From Ilex aquifolium (Eukaryota; Streptophyta; Magnoliopsida; Aquifoliales; Aquifoliaceae): a DNA stretch of 64,000 bases. Position numbers and translations under genes: made by a program. Within the stretch, counting starts at the first letter, position 1. Every line of letters begins with the position of its first letter. The notes beneath the pieces are model-generated. The model did not search any database. It had not been told where the DNA came from and saw only the letters and a list, made by a program, of their open reading frames with translations. Where the stretch lies: NCBI GenBank assembly GCA_951799425.1, contig OX637409.1:12620960-12684959 (forward strand), read 5' to 3'. Shown piece after piece: positions 55,305-64,000 of the stretch.

Positions 55305-58265
55305 AGCAATATTTACGTTTACTTTCTTGTATAAGCCTTTTTGAGTTAATTGTGTACTATTTTTCCTGTATCATTTGTCATAATTTTCCTATAAACTTCT
55401 AGCAACGATATTTCAATAACTTAATTCACATCTAAAACAAGCATTGAATGTAACATCACACAATCTCAACTTCATAAAATTATAATTAAAGGTGCAATGA
55501 AATGTCACATAAACTACATAATTAATGACAAATTATACATATACCACAAGTCTCTCCACAACCATGATCTCATTAGTCTACCCACTATTTGAAATCTATC
55601 GGCTATAAAGATAATTAACAATTGAATGAACACTACCATTATGATGTGAATAATAATAATTTTTTGTACATCAATAACAAACACCCAGCCATTAATCATC
55701 AAACCACAAAGTTTTTCTTTCTTCAATATTTTTCAACACAATTAGACATTCATATTCAATCTTTAAAAAATATATATATTATGAATTCTCTATTAATCAA
55801 AATAAATCTACCATCTATTTTATACTACTACGTTCTCACATAAAATATCACACCAATCCCATGATTAACAAGAGAGATTCAAGTAAAACATTTGAATTAT
55901 TCATCTATGAAAGTAGTAATTTGTTGCTAGTATCACTCTCACACACACTACTCCATCTTAAAATCAAGTAAAGAAACATTAGCAATAATACCAACCTCAT
56001 ATCACGTTTATGAATTTAATTTTGATATATATATATATTCCTTCTTGTCAACACAATTATATATTTGTTACCAGTATTTTCCCCCGAAGTAATGGCTACA
56101 TATTCTCTTTGATGTGTTTATAATCTCCTTTATTTATTTATTTATTTTTTGTATCCTTTAATTTCTACTTTGCTTTTCTTGATATTCATACAAAATAAAT
56201 GTTCCACACTACGCAACAAAATCCCATATAATATTATAATTAATAAGAAGAATAAGAAGATTTTTCAACACACAACATAGTCACTAAGTGAATCAATTTT
56301 AAAAATATAACATCATTATTGCTACTCACAAAACCCTTACTCACCTATTAATCCACACATCCACCCAACATCACTTCTCTTATAAAAACTTCATCCAAAA
56401 TGTATTATGTTCACATAAATAAATTTCCCCAAACACGTATTTCCCGTACTACCTTTAACCACAACTTTCCTATGAGAGTTGTATTTACTATAGAACTAAT
56501 TTTACATACCAATTATATTCGATATTCCATCTATAATGAAACTTCAGTATCTTAAGTGTTTAATAAAAGGTTTGCAGGAATCCCTATAAAAAAAAATACA
56601 ATCCTTTTAACTTTAACTAGTTGGTGCACATGTGCATTACACGTGAACCATGATGAATATATTCTCTTTTTACAAAAAAGTGTTGTTGCGTTAAAGACCT
56701 TATGTATTAAACATAATACACAATGTTGAGTGCATACTTGGTTATATTATTTGAAAACTATTGAAAAATAGATTTTTTTGAAAATGTTTAAAATTGGTTT
56801 TTAGTGTCTTTTTCATCCCAAAACACGTTTTGTTATATAATCTTATAACTATTTTGTAGTTTAGGAAATAATGCAACTTGTTTGGACAATAAACCAAAAT
56901 TTAAAAAAAGTTGCTAAATGCCTTTCGAATTAACTGTTTTTCCAAATAAAAGAAAAAAATGAGTCAACCATGCACGCTGTTAATTAGACGGAGCAACTAC
57001 ATTTTGAATTGTTTAATTTATAAAAAAAAAAAAATTATGCTACATTTGTTTTTGTCAAACATATAAAACTTTATGCTAGTTATATCATAACTTTTATGTC
57101 AGCAAGTATTTTACATTGTCAATATTCAATCAAAGGCCCAAATTATAAAAATGGAGATATACCCATTCATATCATCAACTTCATAGACAAATGTAATATG
57201 ATTAGTTATCAACCGACTACCAGTTTATTGGCTCCCTAAAAATAGGTAGTAATGTTGCTTTGCCATTGCTTAAGAGATCACATGCATTCATATCACATTT
57301 TATCAAAGCATCTATCAGGAACGTTAAAGCTGTTAGATTTTACACATATTGATTAAACTATGGAATTTTAGATAGTACTCAAGCAACATATATTACAAAA
57401 TTACAACTAAAATTCACTATTAGACAAAGAAAATAATTTGCCTCTTAATTTGCAGCACTATGAGAAATAATACTAATTTTTTATGTAATAAAATATGAGT
57501 ATCTTTTAGATTTCTTGTCATCTGCTCATTTAGTGGAAGAAGTTGAGAATGGACAATAGTCAATTGGTGTAGTGCATTCAAGTACCATTATATGAGCACC
57601 AGATTTTTCTTTCTTTGCCAAAAGCATAAGCATTTCAAGGCACTTGTGTAGAAGCAATGCACTCTCATCCTTATTGTCAAGTACAAGAGCACCAACCTTA
57701 ATTATTTCTGTCACAAATTATCAAGAAGACTATCTTTGTCGATATGCACCTCAAGCCATGGAGCTATGGTTGCAGGTAAGGAATGCTAAATAGCTAGTGA
57801 TGTATTACAACAAATCAACATTATCTCATGATTCCAAACTCTAACAATGGAAAAACTACCAATCGAAATTCCAAATGCTACAAAGTGAGATTTGACTTCT
57901 ATTTTCTTTTATGAAATATTGCTAGAATCACATGTTTTTCTCAATTAACGTCAACGATAAAGTCTTTAACAAATACCACACACAAAAAACAAAGAGAAGC
58001 TCTAGAAAAATCATTTTTTTTTAATTTATTCTTTTGTGGGTATATGTAGCTATGAAGAATTCTAATCTGATCCAATAATATCTTATATTGATCCAAGACG
58101 AGACAAAAAAAAAGTTGGCATCTTCCAAAAACAAAGATTGAACAACTTTATTAGTTCATGGATGTGACATCAATAAGAGATCTAGGATAAATCAATAAAA
58201 CGATGACAAAAACCAAGCTTTTAAATGAAGTACGAGATCTAAATTCTCAAGTGGTTGTACCAGTG
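55305..58265. other. AT-rich non-LTR sequence between LTR F and chromovirus 3
   Basis: About 3 kb with poly-A/T runs and an AT microsatellite near 56020. No retroelement protein, LTR terminus or RNA gene seen. The only possible coding remnant is at 57526-57714. It may be the original host sequence of this region. Confidence 0.55.
57526..57714 (-). pseudogene. Possible 3' fragment of an unrecognised gene
   Basis: A 62-codon minus-strand frame whose composition (ESALLLHKCLEMLMLLAKKEKSG) is protein-like and helical, unlike the surrounding AT-rich noise. The frame upstream, after a TGA, continues with WLEVHIDKDSLLDN-like sequence to about 57775, suggesting a longer helical-repeat coding region. 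Similar to no family I can name. Confidence 0.3.
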
Positions 58266-60890
58266 TGTGAAACCCGGGAAAATTTGAAATTTTTCTGAAA
58301 AAGGGCAAAATGGTAATTTGCCATTACTGCACGTATTTGAAATACATATGTTCTAGACCTCGGATGAGGAAACGGAGTGCGTCGTTGGATTCGCAACGCG
58401 AAATCTAGTGACCACCAGAAAATTCGTTGAATTCCGAGATAGTCGGATTTTGCACGTAGTTCGAGACGACTGCGTGGCGATTGACCTTTTAAAGGTCCCC
58501 AAAAACGAGAAATATTAAATTTCCTTATAATTGGATTAATGTGCCAATAAAATTTATTTGGACTTAATCCGGGACTTAATGAGTCGTTTCGGGACGAAAA
58601 ACGGACCCGAAAGTAATAAACGAGCGGTGCGATGTAGACCACACATTTAAAATTATAAATAGGAGCTAAAATATCTGAAAAATCAGAATTTCCAAGCCAC
58701 TTGAGTCTTTGTTCAGCCGTTCAAAGAGAGAGAGAAAGAAAGGAGAGAGAAAAGGGTTTTCTTAAGCCTTTCTCCGGCGATTTCTCCGACAACCGTCGCT
58801 CGGATTCCGTCAAGCTAGAAGAGAGAAGTGATCTACTCGTCGAGGGCTACGTCTACGTACCAAAAATAAGGCGTTTCACCGAAGATCCAAAGGTGGAGTT
58901 TGGGGAAAGTCTTGGATTTTGGGTGATTTTGGTGTATAGAGATTGCCTACATCTCTATTGAGGTAGGGGTTAATCCTATCTTGGATCATTCTACTCTAGG
59001 TGTAGCTAGAATAAGGGTATACATAAATATATGCATGAGTAATAATGTATATATGTGATTTATGGTTTGTGCCTACAAGGTGTTTGTTTAAATGCCTTAG
59101 TTGATAAATGGGTGTTATTTCAATTATATTGTGATAACATATTTGTGTGTATAGAGATAATTGAAATTTATGCTCTATGTTGTCAAGATATGACTTTGAT
59201 GTGTTGATATGAATATGTGGTTTGGTAGTTATATGCACTTGATATAATTGCCATGAAGTTATGACATGTTGAACATGTGGATACATTGCTCATGTAGTAG
59301 ATGTTGCATTTTGAGCATTTTCATGGCATCACATTCATGGGACTATTGCATGAGTGTTGGTGTGTGGGAGATGCATGGATATAATCAACACCTTGTTTGG
59401 TGGTTGATATGTGGGCTTGGAAATGTGGACCGATGGTCACATGGAGTCACATGATTGCATTGCATAAGGAAAAACTTGTGTTGGGTATAGCAAGAAGGGG
59501 CATGACGACTTCCTTGGGTGCAAAACCCTAAACCACTTGGTTGTGTCACTTGGCCGGCGGTGAGATTCCAGAAAAGTGACACGGTGTACGGAACCGGCGG
59601 TGTGATTCCGAAAATCCGTTGCCCAAAGAAAACACAAGGGTTTTGGTTATAAAAACACCCATTCAATGGGTAGATTCAAATGATGATCGGATTTCATAAC
59701 GATCATTGGAAGGGTTTTTCCGTCAATAGACGGGGTGCATTACACTTTGGCGTTGCATTGTGTTGCGTGAGTCGGTGGGGACTCGGGTTGAAATGCATGG
59801 GTGAGTGTCACTTCATTCCATGGCATAGCATTGTTGCATTCCATCATAGAATGCATAAGTATGTGAAATGTTAAGTGATATGTTTATGTTATGATTACAT
59901 GAGCATGTGCATCTAGGGGGAGAGTAACCTCTATAGGTTTATCTCTACTGGGCGTTGTGCTCACCCTATACGGGAAACCATTTTCAGGTGTCGGGTTTAC
60001 ATCGGCGATTGGCTCCCATGGAGAGCATCAAGGGTGAAGGGGGCCTATGTGTGGCCTTAGTTTAAGTTTTGTAAAACCTTTAACAAAATTCCATTTTGAT
60101 GTATATATATTATGGAATGAATTGTAATAGAGATTGTATGAGTTGGGTATTATATGGAAAATCTCATTAAACATGTATTGAATGAGTTTGGAGTGTATGG
60201 GGTAGCTTTAAGGATGGTTTGGAGGGGGAAGAAATCCATTTTTATGCTCACAGTCTGAAAACCTACCGGAAGGTGTGTGTCGGCCTTCCGGAAGGTTTTG
60301 CTAAAAACCCCAGCTTGCCTTGCTCACAGCTAGTACCTTCCGGAAGGTTTTGCCCACTGGAATGAACCTTCCGGAATATTTTAGCTACTGGAGTAAAACC
60401 TACCGGAAGGACCTGTCTACTGGAGTGGACCTTCCGGAAGGTTTTGCCTTGGGTTTCTTTTTGACTGCCGAGTTCTTCCGGAATGTTTTGTTTTCTGGAA
60501 TGAACCTTCCGGAAGGTTTTGGCTACTGGAATGGACCTTCCGGAAGGTTTTTGCTACTGATGTCGACCTTCCGGAAGTTCTTCAAATTGATCTTTTTCAT
60601 GTAACAGTTCCTTCAGTGACCTTCCGGTAGGTGTATGACGACCTTCCGGAAGGTTTTTCCAAAAACTTGAAATTTTCAAAATGCTTAGCCATGCTTTTGG
60701 GCTTTATTTTCTTTGGCTTCCATGACATAAATGGACATAAATGGAGGTATAATTGACCTTGTGGATGGTAAATCTGATTAAAAGCATGTGAGTGACGTGG
60801 TGTCGGGTTATACGACTATCACGAGTATTTCCGCGGGTTGACGGATGGTCAACGGTTAATAAAGGACCCCCGGAAATTTGGGGCGTCACA
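58266..60890 (+). repeat. 5' LTR of chromovirus 3
   Basis: 2625 bp, TGTGAAACCCG to GGGGCGTCACA. TATA box 58654-58661, donor-like AG|GTAGGGG at 58962/58963, conserved block about 59900-59990, palindrome array 60263-60654. From about 60060 on it is very close to chromovirus 1, before that much less so, suggesting a recombinant LTR. Confidence 0.92.
60263..60654 (+). repeat. ACCTTCCGGAAGGT palindrome array, chromovirus 3
   Basis: About a dozen copies collinear with the array in chromovirus 1, with several substitutions in single copies. Confidence 0.92.
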
Positions 60891-60893
60891 GCT

Positions 60894-60905
60894 TGGTATC
60901 AGAGC
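60894..60905 (+). other. Primer-binding site (initiator tRNA-Met), chromovirus 3
   Basis: TGGTATCAGAGC three bases after the LTR. Confidence 0.92.
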
Positions 60906-61241
60906 ATAGGTTTACGATAAACCTAGGGCTTGATGGGCATGGGTTTAGACCATTACATTCCATGTGCATACATGTTAATTGTTGTTTGCTATATGTTATG
61001 TGCTACATGACATGTGAATTATATACATGGTAGAATGTATATGTAAAGGAACACATTAGGTTAGAAAACATAACCTTGGGTTCGGAATAAGGGATGAACG
61101 GAGTGGTTCATGGTATAAATGTCTACTAGTGGGTGGCATAAGCATTACTAGTGAGACAATGAGAGAAATTCTCAAAGTTTCAATCTTGATCCCTATTTTC
61201 GGGATACCTTGTGAGACTTGTTTGCTATCTGACAAATATAG

Positions 61242-64000
61242 ATGGCTAGTCGAGGAAGGGGACACCGAGGCGGTGGGAGAACTAATCAACAACCACCGGC
61301 CTTCGATCAACAGGCCTTTAATGAGACTATGGGCATGATGGCAGCTACGGTTGCACACCGGGGAGGTATGAGTAACCTCCAACAGTTCAAGGCACATAAA
61401 CCTCCAGTTTTTACGGGAGGGGCGGATCCTATGGTGGCTGACCATTGGTTCCGGCAAGTAACAAAGATCTTGAAGGCAATGGGAATCACTTCCGACGCCA
61501 GTAAGATAACACTAGTTGCATTCCAGCTAGAAGGAGAATCCCAAGTGTGGTGGGATTGGGTCTCGGGCACAAAGAATCTTGAGACTATGACATGGGAAGA
61601 GTTCAAGGAGCTCTTCATGGGCAAGTATTTCCCACCGGCCATGCGACATGCAAAGGCCCGGGAGTTTCTGGAATTGAAACAAGGAAACATGACGGTGATG
61701 GAATACGTGGCGAAGTTCACAGAACTAGCACGTTTCGCCGATGATTACGTAGCCACAGCTGTGGCTAAGGTAAGAAGGTTTGAGGAAGGCTTGAAGCTTT
61801 CCATTCGGGGGAAAATTGTAGGTCTTCTCCTACAAGATCTGGATTTAATGATCACGACGGCCATGGCTATTGAACGAGAGGTGGATGACGCGAGGAATAT
61901 TCGCGAGGGTGGTACTAAGGACAAGAAGAAGGAGGGACCATCCTCTTCTTCTAGTGCGGGAAAGAGGCAGAGAACTTTTACTCCGCAGGGACAGCAAGGG
62001 CAGAGCCGCGGCTATCAAAGCCAAGGCCAGGGTCAATCCTCCCAAGGTGGGAGAAATCAGAGGCCTTCCTACCAGGCAGGCCAACGGACTTGCTATCATT
62101 GCCACCAACCGGGGCACATGAAGCGGGATTGTCCTCAGAGGCAGGGATCCCAGAGTTATGGGGCATCCCAGTCCCAGTCTTCAGTGGGGCGCACACAGAC
62201 ACCTTATGTTCCTCCCTACCCCACTACAGGCCAGGGAAGCCAGTACCAGTTCCAGGGTGCTGCACAGACCCCTACTACATCACGTGCGAGTGCCACGCAA
62301 TCAGGCCAGATGGGCCAGAGTTTGGGTCGAGGCCGAGGACAGGGCTCACAAGCCGGTACTTCAGGGACCCAGGGGCGTGTCTACGCCATGACGCCACAGA
62401 CTGAACCGGCAGATTTGTCGGTGATACAGGGTACATTCTTACTCTCTCGTTTATGGGCTAGGGTATTATTTGATTCTGGTGCATCACATTCATTTATTGC
62501 TGCATCTTGTGTGAAAGACTTGGGCTTAGAGGTTGAGACCTTGGAGGAGCCATTGCATGTGAGTTCTCCCCTAGGTGCTAGGGTGAGGGTTGGTCAGATA
62601 TGTCGGGGTTGTGAGTTAGAGATCTCTGGGATTCTACTCACCGTTGACCTTAGGGTCATGGACATGTCGGAGTTTGATGTCATCCTAGGGATGGATTGGT
62701 TGACGGCACACCGTGTTGTGATAGACTGTGATCGGAAGAGGGTCACTGCTTATACGCCTGAGGGTGTTTGTTTCAAGTTCCAGGGGGACAAGCATGGTGC
62801 TTTACCCCAAGGGGTGTATGACTCCCGATGGCACGGGCAGTTGATGGGTTGGCTAGCAAGCCTTACCCTAGAGAACGAGGAGAGGCAGGAGTTGGGTCTA
62901 CCTCGAGTGGTTTGTGAATACGAGGATGTTTTTCCGGATGAACTACCGGGATTACCTCCACATAGGGATGTAGACTTTACCATTGAGTTACATCCTGGCA
63001 CTTCGCCCATTTCTATGACTCCACATAGGATGGCGCCTGCTGAGTTGCAAGAACTCAAGGTCCAATTGCAGGAATTGTTGGACAGGGGATTCATTAGACC
63101 GAGTACCTCACCATGGGGCGCTCCGGTGTTATTTGCAAAGAAGAAGGACAACACCCTTCGACTCTGCATAGATTACCGGCAGTTAAATAGGGCTACTATC
63201 AAGAACAGGTACCCTTTGCCGAGGATTGATGACTTGTTTGATCAACTGAGAGGGGCGCGGGTCTACTCCAAAATAGATCTACGTACCGGTTACCATCAGT
63301 TGAGGGTTAGGGAGGCAGATATCCCTAAGACGGCGTTCAGAACGCGGTATGGGCATTACGAGTTTACTGTCATGCCTTTCGGATTGACGAATGCCCCGGC
63401 GGCATTCATGGATCTCATGCATAGGGTGTTCCAACCCTACCTTGATCAATTTGTCGTAGTCTTTGTTGACGACATCTTGATCTATTCCAAGTCTGAGGAG
63501 GAGCATGAGGGTTACTTGAGGATCGTTCTTCAGATCTTGAGAGACCATCAGTTGTATGCCAAGTTCAGCAAGTGTGAGTTTTGGCTGACTGAGGTGAAGT
63601 TTTTGGGACATGTAGTGTCGGCTTCGGGTGTATCCGTAGACCCGGAGAAGGTCGAGGCGGTGATGAATTGGGAGAGGCCGAAGTCAGTTTTCGAGATACG
63701 CAGTTTCTTGGGATTGGCTGGGTATTATCGGCGGTTTATCGAGGACTTCTCTAGGTTAGCTGCACCTATGACGAAGTTGACTCGGAAGGAGGTTAAGTTT
63801 GAGTGGAATGATTCTTGCGAGAAGGCATTCCAGGAGTTGAAGAGGAGGCTTACTTCAGCTCCTATATTGATAGTCCCAGAAAGGGGACAGAGGTACACAG
63901 TCTATTGTGATGCCTCTAAGGACGGGCTCGGATGTGTGTTGATGCAGTCCGGGAGGGTCGTGGCTTATGGTTCTCGACAGTTAAAGAACCACGAGCAGAA
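61242..64000 (+). CDS. gag-pol: gag-pol polyprotein of chromovirus 3 (intact as far as seen, 3' end off-window)
   Basis: I translated it codon by codon across gag and at checkpoints in pol and found no stop or frame break from ATG 61242 to the edge (919 codons). gag has an RG-rich start and the [15 protein letters not shown] capsid-side motif; the zinc knuckle [14 protein letters not shown] is at 62091-62132; protease DSGASHSF near 62473; RT with FVDD at 63462-63473; RNase H begins near 63895 (CDASKDGLG). Integrase and chromodomain would follow outside. It is the same family as chromovirus 1 and reads normally where that copy has its frameshift. The start directly follows an acceptor-like atatag. 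Potentially active if the rest is intact. Confidence 0.93.
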   Translation, partial: MASRGRGHRGGGRTNQQPPAFDQQAFNETMGMMAATVAHRGGMSNLQQFKAHKPPVFTGGADPMVADHWFRQVTKILKAMGITSDASKITLVAFQLEGESQVWWDWVSGTKNLETMTWEEFKELFMGKYFPPAMRHAKAREFLELKQGNMTVMEYVAKFTELARFADDYVATAVAKVRRFEEGLKLSIRGKIVGLLLQDLDLMITTAMAIEREVDDARNIREGGTKDKKKEGPSSSSSAGKRQRTFTPQGQQGQSRGYQSQGQGQSSQGGRNQRPSYQAGQRTCYHCHQPGHMKRDCPQRQGSQSYGASQSQSSVGRTQTPYVPPYPTTGQGSQYQFQGAAQTPTTSRASATQSGQMGQSLGRGRGQGSQAGTSGTQGRVYAMTPQTEPADLSVIQGTFLLSRLWARVLFDSGASHSFIAASCVKDLGLEVETLEEPLHVSSPLGARVRVGQICRGCELEISGILLTVDLRVMDMSEFDVILGMDWLTAHRVVIDCDRKRVTAYTPEGVCFKFQGDKHGALPQGVYDSRWHGQLMGWLASLTLENEERQELGLPRVVCEYEDVFPDELPGLPPHRDVDFTIELHPGTSPISMTPHRMAPAELQELKVQLQELLDRGFIRPSTSPWGAPVLFAKKKDNTLRLCIDYRQLNRATIKNRYPLPRIDDLFDQLRGARVYSKIDLRTGYHQLRVREADIPKTAFRTRYGHYEFTVMPFGLTNAPAAFMDLMHRVFQPYLDQFVVVFVDDILIYSKSEEEHEGYLRIVLQILRDHQLYAKFSKCEFWLTEVKFLGHVVSASGVSVDPEKVEAVMNWERPKSVFEIRSFLGLAGYYRRFIEDFSRLAAPMTKLTRKEVKFEWNDSCEKAFQELKRRLTSAPILIVPERGQRYTVYCDASKDGLGCVLMQSGRVVAYGSRQLKNHEQ

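Larger units (their letters stand above)
58266..64000 (+). mobile_element. Chromovirus 3: 5' part of a Tekay-like element, runs off the right edge
   Basis: 5' LTR 58266-60890, PBS 60894-60905, gag-pol from 61242 open to the window end. The possible TSD copy at 58261-58265 is cagtg. The LTR shares the TTCCGGAA array with chromovirus 1 but its U3 is diverged. The only element here with no visible break in coding sequence. Confidence 0.93.

Overview
This window is a piece of a plant nuclear genome, most likely a eudicot with a large repeat-rich genome (inferred; the species cannot be named). It holds no intact ordinary host gene. Nearly all of it is transposable elements inserted into one another: Ty3/gypsy LTR retrotransposons of the Tekay/Del-like chromovirus and Athila types, a CACTA (En/Spm) DNA transposon, a miniature LTR element (TRIM) and many solo LTRs. 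No rRNA, tRNA, CRISPR or bacterial-type feature is present; the 'tggtatcagagc' strings are retrotransposon primer-binding sites.

Nesting, mostly proven by 5-bp target duplications (TSDs): an LTR called F here (ends 55304; its 5' part lies left of the window) was hit by a CACTA element (3' end at 36229) and by solo LTRs I (36471-38945), G (39509-41732) and E (42800-55287). The CACTA was hit by an Athila element (1-32880, 5' part off-window) and a TRIM (35651-36130). The Athila was hit by solo LTR J (120-2562), complete chromovirus 1 (5314-15592) and complete chromovirus 2 (21187-32795); chromovirus 2 was hit by solo LTR K (26771-28721). E was hit by solo LTR L (44080-45989) and solo LTR D (46558-54886), and D by deletion derivative C (49626-54555, minus strand). 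From 55305 to 58265 there is AT-rich sequence with one possible gene fragment. Chromovirus 3 starts at 58266 and runs off the right edge with an open, undamaged gag-pol frame.

The coding parts work as in other retroelements: gag (capsid, zinc knuckle), protease, reverse transcriptase, RNase H, integrase and, in the chromoviruses, a C-terminal chromodomain-like tail, flanked by a PBS complementary to initiator tRNA-Met and a polypurine tract. The Athila also carries an env-position ORF and, between pol and that ORF, an intact 113-codon ORF with a basic stretch plus Cys/His finger like the cysteine-rich nucleic-acid-binding proteins of flexiviruses.

The most unusual signal is a shared design across otherwise different LTRs. 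Several families carry clusters of short perfect palindromes centred on CCGG, each family with its own arms: ACCTTCCGGAAGGT, GTACCGGTAC, TTCTACCGGTAGAA, ACCGTCCGGACGGT. Spacer sequence between copies is partly conserved even where the palindrome differs. In the Athila the same palindrome pair lies upstream of the LTR TATA box and again upstream of the env-position ORF, suggesting an internal promoter. Tekay-like LTRs also share a TATA box, a conserved leader ending in a splice-donor-like AG|GTAGGG, and a block of about 80 bp; gag ATGs directly follow an acceptor-like TAG, suggesting a spliced 5' leader.
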